From: CAYJDR01 sp964368965 | GTDB lineage: Bacteria; Chrysiogenota; Deferribacteres; Deferribacterales; Mucispirillaceae | Direction of reading: 5' to 3' | Assembly: GCA_964368965.1 (NCBI GenBank) | Contig: CAYJDR010000028.1 | Location: 1-25,321, forward strand | DNA: 25,321 nt | Shown: positions 7,791 to 14,824 of the stretch, piece after piece | Position numbering within the stretch: the stretch's first letter is position 1 | Layout: every line of letters starts with the position of its first letter | The notes under the pieces: model-generated | Told to the model about the DNA's origin: nothing | Seen by the model: only the letters and a program-made list of their open reading frames with translations | Databases searched by the model: none | Position numbers and translations under genes: made by a program

Positions 7791-9065
7791 CAACGGAATA
7801 TCATATAAATTGCCATCCGTTTTATAGTTGGCAAGTGATGTGCGCACTGCCAACTGCTGATTATATTTCTCACGATACGACTGCAGCGACCTTGCTTTCA
7901 AATTGATGGTCGCTTTTACTTCCATCGGGATAACTTGCTCTCTGAACTGAAATACAAAATCTAGCTCCGCAATAGCTGATTCACTAGCCCAATATGCAAC
8001 AGGTAACTCATTGATACACTTCAACTCTTGCAACACATACTGTTCAGTTAATGCGCCTTTATATTCAGTAAAGATCTCGCTATTACTCAATATCGTATTT
8101 ACATCTAACGATGCTTTCGCACACAATAAGCCACAATCAAGCATAAACAACTTAAACGCAGCGCTATCAGTATAACCTGCTAATGGCAAAAATGGCTTTG
8201 ATATGCGGTTGACCCTATGCACCAAGCCACATAATATCAGCCACTCAATCGCCTCTTCATACTCTCTAGCACGTGCACCTTTCGCAACAATATTGTATGC
8301 AAATTTTTTATTTTCTTTTGCTAATTGATGTGGGATAGAGTCCCAAACAGACTGCAAACGAGGAACGCTACGAGTATCGATATACTTAGAAAAATCGCTT
8401 TGATAACCTTGCAAAATCTGGTTTTGGATTTCACGGACTTCATGAAAATCTTTGTTCTCGATATATGCTGCCACAACCTCAGGCATACCGCCTACATACA
8501 AATAATGCTTTAACAACTGCGTTAATTTTTCATGCATTATCTCTATTTGATTGAACTTGTTTGCTTGTTGCACTAGTTCTGCAAGCTGATCCTCACCTAA
8601 CGCACAAAGGAACTCATAAAACGACAACGGACGTAGCTCAAGAAACTCAACTTGCCCAACAGGAAAAGATATATTCTTATGCTTTAACGCAACCCCAAGC
8701 AACGAACCAGCAGCAACTATATTATATTCTGGAGCATTTTCTTTAAAGAATTTGAGCGCATTTAACGCCCTATCACACTCTTGGATTTCATCAAGTATGA
8801 TAAGTGTTTCAGCAGGATTAATCTTTGTGCCCGATATAAGCTCAAGGTTAGATATAATATCTGACACGTCATAAGATTTCTCAAAAACTAGCTTTGCATT
8901 TTCATTGTCATTAAAACTAATGTACGCAACATTCTTATAGTTTTGGCGACCAAACTCACGCATGAGCCACGTCTTGCCAACCTGCCTAGCACCTTTTATA
9001 AGCATTGGCTTTCTTTTCGGCTTATTCTTCCAGTTAATTAGCTGCTCTATCGCTTGTCTATGCAT
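7755..9065 (-). CDS. AAA_14/DUF4143 ATP-binding protein
   Basis: This 436-residue protein has the typical AAA_14 N-terminus with Walker A GARQVGKT (25-32), Walker B TLIILDE (86-92) and a sensor-like NIVAAGSLLG. The C-terminal DUF4143 part contains ELDFVF...IPMEVKA, which has the spacing of a PD-(D/E)xK nuclease core. Such standalone ATPases are common and multicopy in anaerobes; their cellular role is unknown, and defence or mobile-element functions have been suggested. AAGGAGCG precedes the ATG by 6 nt. The gene is monocistronic. Three 32-bp-spaced palindromic repeats lie 40-124 bp upstream of its start, suggesting dedicated control. A remnant of a second copy lies at 178-243. Confidence 0.88.
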   Translation of the reverse strand: MHRQAIEQLINWKNKPKRKPMLIKGARQVGKTWLMREFGRQNYKNVAYISFNDNENAKLVFEKSYDVSDIISNLELISGTKINPAETLIILDEIQECDRALNALKFFKENAPEYNIVAAGSLLGVALKHKNISFPVGQVEFLELRPLSFYEFLCALGEDQLAELVQQANKFNQIEIMHEKLTQLLKHYLYVGGMPEVVAAYIENKDFHEVREIQNQILQGYQSDFSKYIDTRSVPRLQSVWDSIPHQLAKENKKFAYNIVAKGARAREYEEAIEWLILCGLVHRVNRISKPFLPLAGYTDSAAFKLFMLDCGLLCAKASLDVNTILSNSEIFTEYKGALTEQYVLQELKCINELPVAYWASESAIAELDFVFQFREQVIPMEVKATINLKARSLQSYREKYNQQLAVRTSLANYKTDGNLYDIPLYLIASLKQIIG

Positions 9066-9104
9066 AAGTTACGCTCCTTGTCTTAATACAATAAATCATA
9101 TTTT

Positions 9105-9189
9105 ACACATTTTATCCACATAAAAATGGCAGTTTCACACATTTTGCTCATATAAAAGTGTGAAATTATCACATTTTACCCATGTAAAA
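9105..9189. repeat. Three 21-bp palindromic repeats at 32-bp period, candidate operator array
   Basis: Repeats start at 9105, 9137 and 9169 and fit (A/T)CACATTTT-n2-(C/T)CA(C/T)(A/G)TAAAA with a few exceptions. Each contains an inverted TTTTAy...rTAAAA core. The 11-bp spacers differ. The middle copy sits inside a larger inverted repeat, TTTCACAC (9133-9140) with GTGTGAAA (9158-9165). A 32-bp period is about three helical turns, so bound proteins would sit on one face. They lie between the ATPase gene and the promoter of the small membrane gene and could regulate either. Confidence 0.7.
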
Positions 9190-9227
9190 AAGCCCTCAAT
9201 CCTCGTATAAACAAGAACTAAGGGCTT
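9186..9227 (-). terminator. Minus-strand terminator downstream of the integrase operon
   Basis: On the minus strand AAGCCCT (9221-9227) pairs with AGGGCTT (9190-9196) across a 24-nt loop, followed by a T run (9186-9191). The stem is short and the loop long. It would stop transcripts coming from the integrase gene, which ends at 9604, before the ATPase promoter region. Confidence 0.4.
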
Positions 9228-9235
9228 CATAAACA

Positions 9236-9264
9236 TTGATTTTCGATACTTAATGGTTTATATT
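9236..9264 (+). promoter_or_regulatory. Sigma-70-type promoter of the small membrane gene
   Basis: TTGATT (9236-9241) and TATATT (9259-9264) are separated by 17 bp. They are followed after about 20 bp by GTGGAGG (9281-9287) and the ATG at 9294. Direction and spacing fit the 101-aa gene. Confidence 0.6.
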
Positions 9265-9293
9265 ATTGTTATAGCACTTCGTGGAGGCTTCAT

Positions 9294-9599
9294 ATGAACC
9301 AAAACAGAAAATTTGCAATCTATCCAGGATATAACCCGTTTTATGATATTTTCCTAAAGTATCCATCTGTAACAATTCTATCTATCATATGGTTTATATC
9401 ATACATATACGAAAATGTGTTCGCAGACTATAACCTTTTCGTACAGATATTACTTTCTTTGGTGGTTTGTGTGCCTGCAGCTATGGTGACGTATGTATTC
9501 TTTTTCTTTTTCACCATGCCTTTTGACTGGGCTATCAGGCGCTTACTTGTAGGCAAAGCACCGTTAAAAAAAGTAAAAGATATGATTTTCTATCAATAA
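9294..9599 (+). CDS. Small two-helix membrane protein of unknown function
   Basis: This 101-residue protein is not recognised. It has two hydrophobic segments, about residues 24-40 (SVTILSIIWFISYIYE) and 48-74 (LFVQILLSLVVCVPAAMVTYVFFFFF), and a basic C-terminal tail (RRLLVGKAPLKKVKD). It is rich in aromatic residues. A good ribosome binding site (GTGGAGG, 6 nt before ATG) and a well-spaced promoter support expression. It is convergent with the integrase gene, with only four bases between the two stop codons, so the genes share a 3' boundary. Its place at the integrase end of the mobile module suggests it is cargo of that module. Confidence 0.65.
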   Translation: MNQNRKFAIYPGYNPFYDIFLKYPSVTILSIIWFISYIYENVFADYNLFVQILLSLVVCVPAAMVTYVFFFFFTMPFDWAIRRLLVGKAPLKKVKDMIFYQ

Positions 9600-9603
9600 A
9601 ATA

Positions 9604-10470
9604 TCAACTATTCTTTATCTTTTCAAGTGTATTCCAACCTTGCAACATCATACTAGAGCTATCTTTCAGCTTTGCATCGTCAGATGATAGATATCGCTGA
9701 GTCATTGTAACCGTTGTATGCCCCAGTAATTGTGATATCGAGTGTATATCAACGCCTTTATCTTTTAGCATTGTTGCAAACGATCTGCGTAAGTCATGGA
9801 AGCGGACATCGTCACTAATGCCTGCCCTTTTCCTTGCGTTGCGATAAGCGGTTTGGATACACACAGACTTGAACACTTTACCCTCTCTTTTTTTGCCTTC
9901 TGTAAACTCATCTAAAATGCCTTTGGCAAAACTATTTAGTGGCACATTGCGACTTTGTCCGCTTTTTGTCACAATTCCAGGTAGTTTGATATATCCGTCT
10001 TTGATATAGCTATAATCAAGCTTTAAAATCTCACCACGCCTCATGCCTGTAAAGATAGCAAGTGATAAGATGTAATAAAATTCTTTATTGCGTGCCTGTT
10101 TGCTAGCTGTCAATAGCCTTTCTATCGCTTCACGTTCGATATATACACCACGCCCCGTTTCTTTCTTTTTACCAACTTTAAAAACAGGATTATTCTCTAT
10201 TATCTCACGATTCATAGCATGTGAAAGTATCACGCTTAATAGCGACCTATAACGGTTTTGAGTGCTCAGAGAGATACCTCGCGATTTCGTAATTACCGTC
10301 AAAAATTCGCTAACATCAAACTTTTTAATTTTGTCTAACTCCAGTTCTCCGATTGGGTACTCGCACATGATGTCAATCTTGCCACATATTGAGCGAAACT
10401 CCTTGTCGTTCTTTGATTTACTTGTTAAATATGGTTTATATACTTTGTTTGCATATTCTTTTAATGTCAT
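9604..10470 (-). CDS. Tyrosine recombinase / integrase
   Basis: This 288-residue recombinase has an N-terminal SAM-like DNA-binding domain (about 1-100) and a C-terminal catalytic domain. The active-site set is complete: R144 in TGMRRGE, K169 in TKSG, H225 and R228 in HDLRRSFAT, H251 in GHTTVTMTQRY and nucleophile Y260. It should catalyse site-specific integration or excision; the tRNA-Leu 3' fragment at 2-55 is a plausible att site. Its ATG overlaps the stop of the Toprim gene (ATGA at 10467-10470), so it is translationally coupled to a replication-type gene. It is shorter than phage lambda-type integrases and closer in size to XerC/D-like or satellite integrases. No excisionase is recognised nearby. 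Confidence 0.92.
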   Translation of the reverse strand: MTLKEYANKVYKPYLTSKSKNDKEFRSICGKIDIMCEYPIGELELDKIKKFDVSEFLTVITKSRGISLSTQNRYRSLLSVILSHAMNREIIENNPVFKVGKKKETGRGVYIEREAIERLLTASKQARNKEFYYILSLAIFTGMRRGEILKLDYSYIKDGYIKLPGIVTKSGQSRNVPLNSFAKGILDEFTEGKKREGKVFKSVCIQTAYRNARKRAGISDDVRFHDLRRSFATMLKDKGVDIHSISQLLGHTTVTMTQRYLSSDDAKLKDSSSMMLQGWNTLEKIKNS

Positions 10471-11393
10471 AAAATTCTCCTCTTTTTTACTATTTTTGTG
10501 TTATTTTGATAGGCAACGCACTCATCAATAAACTGCTTTAATGAGCTTCTGCCCCTAGTGTTTGCATAATCGTTAAAATCGGTATAACCTTGCGATTGTT
10601 CCTCGTTTGTAAAATCTGGAAATATCGCCATGCCGTTCACCTTTTCAGCTGCTTTTGTTGCAGATATTCTGCCGACATTATTTTTCAATTTAGTATCGTC
10701 ATCACCAGCAATGATTATGCGTAATTCATATTTATGCTTTTCTCTGATTGCTAAAGCTACGTTCTCGATATTGCTTGCATCGCCAGCTGAAACTGTTGTA
10801 ATTTTTGTAGCTTCATATATGCTTGCACCTGTTGCAAACCCTTCGCAAATTATCACAACATCTTGCAACTTTTTTCCAAACTGATAAAAGCAACCAATCC
10901 TGCAACTATCTTTCATGTAGTATTTGCGACCATCAGGATAAATCCTCTGTAATGAGCGTATCTCACCGCTAATATTTTTGAGTGGTACAATCAGAAGCCC
11001 ATACTGGTCGATATATGTGCCGTGTGCAGATATGTTTTTACTACGTAAATACGGGTGAACATCTGTTGCTTTTTTAAATTTTGATTTGATTAACGATTGG
11101 GCTTGCTTTGCAGCAACATCATACTCGAACTGTTTGCACTGATTTTTTACTTCATGCAGCTTTGACTTTAACGTGATGTGTTCAACGCCTTCGATATCTC
11201 GATACACTGCATACTCACCAGTTCTGAAGTTTTTGACCCAGCCAATCTGGCCATATGTATCATCGTATAAACAATAAACACCGTCTAGCTTGCCAGTGTT
11301 GCGACCAATGAGTGATGCACGCACTTTGACACCATATTTTGATACATATTCTATATCAATGCCATATCTTCGGGCAAATTCTATAAAACTCAT
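10467..11393 (-). CDS. Toprim-domain primase-like protein
   Basis: This 308-residue protein resembles the primase part of phage P4 alpha or plasmid primases. The C-terminal half has the Toprim_3 pattern: IICEGFATGASIYEAT with the catalytic-type glutamate, then IIIAGDDDTKLKNNVG for the acidic metal-binding group. Before it comes the segment SLQRIYPDGRKYYMK...RIGCFYQFG seen in this family. There is no CxxC zinc finger at the N-terminus and no helicase domain, so it is a primase core alone. It probably supports DNA replication or priming of the mobile module. The ATG is preceded by AAGGAGG, which is partly enclosed in an 8-bp hairpin (11393-11423). It lies 71 bp downstream of the 225-aa gene and overlaps the integrase gene. 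Confidence 0.8.
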   Translation of the reverse strand: MSFIEFARRYGIDIEYVSKYGVKVRASLIGRNTGKLDGVYCLYDDTYGQIGWVKNFRTGEYAVYRDIEGVEHITLKSKLHEVKNQCKQFEYDVAAKQAQSLIKSKFKKATDVHPYLRSKNISAHGTYIDQYGLLIVPLKNISGEIRSLQRIYPDGRKYYMKDSCRIGCFYQFGKKLQDVVIICEGFATGASIYEATKITTVSAGDASNIENVALAIREKHKYELRIIIAGDDDTKLKNNVGRISATKAAEKVNGMAIFPDFTNEEQSQGYTDFNDYANTRGRSSLKQFIDECVAYQNNTKIVKKRRIL

Positions 11394-11423
11394 ACAACCT
11401 CCTTATATTTTATTTAGGTTGTA
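11393..11423 (-). promoter_or_regulatory. Hairpin covering the ribosome binding site of the Toprim gene
   Basis: In the mRNA, TACAACCT (11416-11423) can pair with AGGTTGTA (11393-11400) across a 15-nt loop. The 3' arm overlaps the end of the AAGGAGG Shine-Dalgarno sequence and the A of the ATG. This could restrain translation of the Toprim-integrase pair. Confidence 0.5.
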
Positions 11424-11464
11424 GATATTTACAAACGATGCACCTAGCCTATTTCACGCTTATT

Positions 11465-12142
11465 TTAGAAAACTAAAGTATCTTTAAAAACATTGTAGGT
11501 ATTGCGATAATTACTTATTGGAAAGTCTTCATCATTTAGAATTAGTCCGCTTTTTTTAGCATGTTTAAAGATGTGTTGCTTTAGCGATACTTTTTGTTTG
11601 AAAATTCCGCTATATGTTGGAATTTTATTCAGATTATCGAAACGAAATTTTAGCTCATACAAATTCCTGTGGTCGATTAGCTCAAAAAAACCAGCCTTTA
11701 TCCCACGAAATGTATCGCGTGTGAAATATACTGTAAAATGTTCTTCTTCGCTTGCCTTGTATATTTTGAATGCGATATCGGTACTGATTTGTATCTCGAC
11801 GGCTCGCTCTCTTATGTCATAGAACTTTTCACTATCAGTCTCTTCAACAATTTCACCTTTGGTTTTGAAAACAAATGCAAAGTTATTATACCTAAAGTAT
11901 AAATAGTTTGCTTTGCCCTTCTTTTTGCCGTAATAGCGTTTATGCTTTGTTTTACCGATTATTTCAAATTTTGCAAGCAAGCGATGGTCAATGCGTTCCC
12001 AGCGTTGCTCGCTCATTTTCTTTATAACATTTTTCTTCTTGGGAATTATCGGCAGATACCAATAATATCCCTTACCAACTATCGACGTAATATGCTGAAG
12101 TAGTCCTTGCCACGACTCGCAAATATATAGTGTTTTACTCAT
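11465..12142 (-). CDS. Unknown 225-aa protein, first gene of the Toprim-integrase operon
   Basis: I do not recognise this protein. It is basic and rich in Lys, Tyr and Phe, with no signal peptide or membrane segment. The stretch from about 45 to 80 (QRWERIDHRLLAKFEI...KHKRYYGKKKGKANYLYF) is strongly basic and suits nucleic-acid binding. AGGAGGGATA directly precedes the ATG. It heads the operon that continues with the primase-like and integrase genes, and it is divergent from parAB across a highly structured spacer. Position and charge make a replication-initiation or DNA-binding role possible, but no Rep motif is visible and this stays a guess. Confidence 0.75.
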   Translation of the reverse strand: MSKTLYICESWQGLLQHITSIVGKGYYWYLPIIPKKKNVIKKMSEQRWERIDHRLLAKFEIIGKTKHKRYYGKKKGKANYLYFRYNNFAFVFKTKGEIVEETDSEKFYDIRERAVEIQISTDIAFKIYKASEEEHFTVYFTRDTFRGIKAGFFELIDHRNLYELKFRFDNLNKIPTYSGIFKQKVSLKQHIFKHAKKSGLILNDEDFPISNYRNTYNVFKDTLVF

Positions 12143-12151
12143 TATCCCTCC

Positions 12152-12166
12152 TGATTATTTTAATCA
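12152..12166. promoter_or_regulatory. Palindromic operator-like site
   Basis: TGATTA-TTT-TAATCA is a perfect inverted repeat of 6-bp arms. It lies 10 bp upstream of the 225-aa gene, next to its ribosome binding site, where a repressor could act. The binding protein is unknown. Confidence 0.4.
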
Positions 12167-12216
12167 TTTTGTGATAATAGAAATATGTGATCGTAAATAA
12201 ATATCTACTTTTTTGG

Positions 12217-12282
12217 AATACTCTTACTAATTTCCATGTGGGAGTCGCAAAATTTTATAAATATTTGCGTAGTAAGAATATT
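12217..12282. repeat. Nested inverted repeats (three-way-junction-like) in the divergent spacer
   Basis: The outer arms at 12217-12229 and 12270-12282 match in 12 of 13 positions (AATACTCTTACTA against TAGTAAGAATATT). Inside, CGCAAA (12246-12251) pairs with TTTGCG (12264-12269), abutting the outer arm. A third small hairpin, TCC-ATGT-GGG, fits at 12233-12242. The total resembles a cruciform or folded single strand of the kind seen at replication origins. No gene is visible in the 459-bp spacer 12143-12601. Confidence 0.6.
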
Positions 12283-12330
12283 TTCTTGTCAATTTTAACA
12301 AGTTAATTTGATATATTGAGTAACATACAG

Positions 12331-12521
12331 GGATTTCCGTCATGAAAACGGCTGTAGCATGAGATAAGCGGTGTTGCAATACCCTCTGTAATTCTATCGG
12401 ACTTCCTAAAGAGCGATAAAACAGCCTTGCAACGCTTATTTTTCGATGTTATCGACAACTGGATTTATGCATCCTATGTGATTTTTGATATAGGAAGTGT
12501 AAATTGTCAACAACTTTTTTT
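12331..12521 (+). ncRNA. Candidate structured RNA or origin element with an H-type pseudoknot
   Basis: GGCTGT (12350-12355) can pair with ACAGCC (12421-12426). ATAAGC and GTTGCAA (12364-12379, with a 3-nt bulge) can pair with the adjoining TTGCAACGCTTAT (12427-12439). The order a-b-a'-b' makes a pseudoknot with the two 3' strands directly adjacent, so the helices could stack. A small hairpin, TATCG/CGATA (12395-12418), sits in the loop. Further on are TCGAT/ATCGA (12443-12455), GACAA/TTGTC (12454-12508), TCCTAT/ATAGGA (12472-12495) and a run of T (12515-12521). A possible but over-spaced promoter (TTGTCA 12286, TATATT 12312) lies upstream. It could equally be double-stranded DNA structure, or the leader of parA. 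Confidence 0.4.
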
Positions 12522-12601
12522 CAAACAACCCATAAAAAATGAAAATTTCCGCCATATCTATAGTAGGAGCACTGCTTCAAAATAATTTTAGGAGGTAGTT
12601 T

Positions 12602-13384
12602 ATGAAAACTATCGCATTCTCATCAATCAAAGGTGGAGTTGGCAAATCATCACTTGCAATCATGATTGCAAACATTCTACATCGTGCTGAAAAACGTGTA
12701 CTATTTATCGACGCTGACCCACAAAACTCAGCATCACACTACTTTTTACCAACCATTAACGAGTTTACAGAAACAGCATCGCTTGCTAATGTATTACGTA
12801 GCAAGGACAAACATGCCGACCCTGCATCAGACATTCAAGAAAACATGTGCATCATTAACGAACTATACAACGAATATGACCTCGTGCCTTCAAACCTTGA
12901 ACTAATCCATAGGCGTAATTGCGACATTACTATCCTAAAAGATGAACTCGAGAAAATCGACAAGGAATATGATTATTGCATAATCGATACTGCCCCGACA
13001 TTTGACAATGTCATCATCAGCTGCCTTGTTGCAGCAGATATAATCATCACCCCAATTGTGTTTGGCACATTCGATTTTAAATCAACTCTATTTTATCAAG
13101 AGCTGCTGAAAGAGTTTAAACTTGAAGACAAATGGAAATTAGTGTGCAATAGGATACGAAATCGTAAGGCTATGGCAGTTGACACCGCTCAATTTATTGC
13201 TAGCTATAAATCAACCTTCAATAATTGTCTATTCTCAACTGTTCCGCATAGTAGATACATAAAAAATTATTTTGACTATGAAACAACTATAAACGAATCT
13301 AAGTCTAAATATGATGTATTTATTGCTATGACAGCTCTCGCACAAGAGATCACCGGCGAGTATTTACACTTATACGAGTTCTAA
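12602..13384 (+). CDS. parA: ParA-family partition ATPase
   Basis: This 260-residue protein has the deviant Walker A motif KGGVGKSS (residues 10-17), the FIDADPQNS motif, and YCIIDTAPTFDN as Walker B region. It belongs to the MinD/ParA group of short plasmid partition ATPases without an N-terminal helix-turn-helix. AGGAGG lies 6 nt before the ATG. It is followed after one base by the parB gene, so the two form a partition operon ended by the terminator at 14233-14265. A partition operon in a chromosomal segment points to a plasmid-like stage of the mobile module. The upstream spacer may contain its centromere; the palindrome TCGATGTTATCGA at 12443-12455 is one candidate. Confidence 0.92.
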   Translation: MKTIAFSSIKGGVGKSSLAIMIANILHRAEKRVLFIDADPQNSASHYFLPTINEFTETASLANVLRSKDKHADPASDIQENMCIINELYNEYDLVPSNLELIHRRNCDITILKDELEKIDKEYDYCIIDTAPTFDNVIISCLVAADIIITPIVFGTFDFKSTLFYQELLKEFKLEDKWKLVCNRIRNRKAMAVDTAQFIASYKSTFNNCLFSTVPHSRYIKNYFDYETTINESKSKYDVFIAMTALAQEITGEYLHLYEF

Positions 13385-13385
13385 C

Positions 13386-14222
13386 ATGAGTAAACGTAAA
13401 GCACTCAGAATTAACTCATACGATATGCAAAATATCAATATCGGTATTCCAAACAATAGTGTTGCATCCATACTTGGGGGTGCAACCGATATTCACGTTG
13501 GCGATATAGTGACAGACGAACCATTTAAAAGCCTGTTTGCGATTAATAGCGAGTTGTTAACACAAATCGTGTGTAGCATGAAAGAAAAGGGATATGACAC
13601 CAACCACCCTATCATCATATGGAAGGAAAAAGGTGTGCTAATTGACGGGCATACCAGAGTGCAAGCGGCTAAACTTGCGGGGATTTCACACATCCCTGCA
13701 TTTTACGCTTCATTTGCTGATGAAGATGCTGTCATGGATTATATGTTGAGCGTCCAATTTAATCGCAGAAACATCACAGATGCAGAGCTAATAAACCTGC
13801 TTGCACGCGTGATGGATAAATATAATAAGAAATATGGCGAGGGTTCACGCTCTCAATTTTTGAAAAAGCAATTTATGGGGCTATCTGAGTCAAAAGCAAA
13901 AAAAGCCGTTGTGGTGCTTGACAAAGCTAATAAACGCATGCTCAAAAAAATCCAAAACGGCTCTATGAGCATTAGCTATGCTTATGGGCAATTAAAGAAA
14001 AATCGTGAGGAACTCTCTAAAAAAGTTCCCGCAAACTATTTCAGCGATGACTCCACCGAACCTACAAGGGTGGACGATAACGGCATTTTCTACCTTAGAC
14101 ATTTTGAAAGTAAAAAAGAATATAAAGCATTTAAACTGCCTGCATATTGGAATACCGAAGAAATCCGTGCAGGAATACAGGAAGTAATTAGAAAAGCAAC
14201 CCAAATAGTTCCCGAGAACTAA
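13386..14222 (+). CDS. parB: ParB/Srx-fold partition or regulator protein
   Basis: This 278-residue protein has the ParB N-terminal (ParB/Srx) fold: NHPIIIWKEKGVLIDGHTRVQAAKLAG around residues 75-100, which includes the GHTR nucleotide-binding motif. A helical DNA-binding segment follows, with NRRNITDAELINLLARVMD and FMGLSESKAKKAVVVLDKANKRMLKKIQNG. The C-terminus (about 205-278) is less typical. It works with ParA in DNA segregation and probably binds a site near the operon. It lies immediately after parA. Some phage and plasmid regulators share this fold, so a purely regulatory role remains possible. Confidence 0.85.
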   Translation: MSKRKALRINSYDMQNINIGIPNNSVASILGGATDIHVGDIVTDEPFKSLFAINSELLTQIVCSMKEKGYDTNHPIIIWKEKGVLIDGHTRVQAAKLAGISHIPAFYASFADEDAVMDYMLSVQFNRRNITDAELINLLARVMDKYNKKYGEGSRSQFLKKQFMGLSESKAKKAVVVLDKANKRMLKKIQNGSMSISYAYGQLKKNREELSKKVPANYFSDDSTEPTRVDDNGIFYLRHFESKKEYKAFKLPAYWNTEEIRAGIQEVIRKATQIVPEN

Positions 14223-14232
14223 TTTACAATTC

Positions 14233-14265
14233 ACCCTAGCACCTGAATGACTGCTAGGGTTTTTT
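14233..14265 (+). terminator. Rho-independent terminator of parAB
   Basis: ACCCTAGCA (14233-14241) pairs perfectly with TGCTAGGGT (14252-14260) across a 10-nt loop, and T follows from 14260 to 14265. It lies 11 bp after the parB stop. Confidence 0.88.
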
Positions 14266-14270
14266 ATTAC

Positions 14271-14300
14271 TTGACATTTAAACAGATTATACGATAGCGA
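14271..14300 (+). promoter_or_regulatory. Probable promoter of the 142-aa gene
   Basis: A consensus -35 box TTGACA sits at 14271-14276. The -10 is uncertain: GATAGC at 14293-14298 is at 16 bp spacing, and TACGAT at 14290-14295 is at 13 bp. The ATG at 14327 follows with AAAGGAGG at 14314-14321. Confidence 0.4.
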
Positions 14301-14326
14301 TAGTTTATGTATAAAAGGAGGAAAAT

Positions 14327-14755
14327 ATGACTGAAAAAGAAAGAGATGAATTTTTAATGCACTATACTTTTTTTGTATTTAAAGCTGAGGACTATCACTA
14401 TCACAAAAGAAAAGCACTGAAAGTCGCTGAGAAATATAATATAAATATTGACGAACTATTAAGCGATAGCACACGCCATGACAAACAATATGTTGCCAAC
14501 AACAAATATGAAAAAGAGCTGCTTTATACGCTATTTGAAAGACTTCATAAGGAAAACAGATATTTTCGTGCTGCTTATCAAGGTGATATTTTCACCATCA
14601 ACATGGCAAAGCATATGCACTGCATGTTTGGGTTTATGATATATTACGCAAAGCAACGCCATAACGAAGATAAGTTTATAAACATAAACAACTTATTAAA
14701 CTTCAAACAGCCAAGGAAAGCAACTTATACGCTTAAAGAATTTCTAGCATTGTAA
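14327..14755 (+). CDS. Hypothetical 142-aa protein of the mobile module
   Basis: I do not recognise this protein. It is soluble, helical in character and rich in Lys, His, Tyr and Glu, with no signal peptide or membrane segment and no cysteine pattern beyond one residue. Its middle, NNKYEKELLYTLFERLHKENRYFRAAY, looks amphipathic. A very strong ribosome binding site (AAAGGAGG) and an own -35 box after the parAB terminator show that it is expressed separately. It is the last plus-strand gene before the defence island and probably belongs to the plasmid-like module. Confidence 0.65.
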   Translation: MTEKERDEFLMHYTFFVFKAEDYHYHKRKALKVAEKYNINIDELLSDSTRHDKQYVANNKYEKELLYTLFERLHKENRYFRAAYQGDIFTINMAKHMHCMFGFMIYYAKQRHNEDKFININNLLNFKQPRKATYTLKEFLAL

Positions 14756-14824
14756 AAACAACTTCATCATTCTATTAGAAATGACTAAATTAAACCAGAT
14801 AATGACCAAGTTAATAAATATGCT

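Noticed and set aside
9105..9189. Three regularly spaced repeats as a short CRISPR array
   Set aside because: Spacers are only 11 bp, repeats are imperfect and no cas gene is nearby.
12329..12337. attP core for the tRNA-Leu site near AGGGATTT
   Set aside because: Only seven or eight bases agree with the tRNA fragment, and the site is not next to the integrase gene.
12380..12392. TACCCTCTGTAAT shared with about 18600-18612, possible att or binding site
   Set aside because: A 13-base match is expected by chance several times in a 25-kb window, and the surrounding bases do not match.
12350..12439. HDV-like self-cleaving ribozyme
   Set aside because: The helix order is similar, but there are no bases between the first and second closing strands, so P4 and the catalytic cytosine segment are missing.
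14756..14824. Possible terminator between the 142-aa gene and the small membrane gene
   Set aside because: No stable hairpin followed by a T run could be found in either direction.
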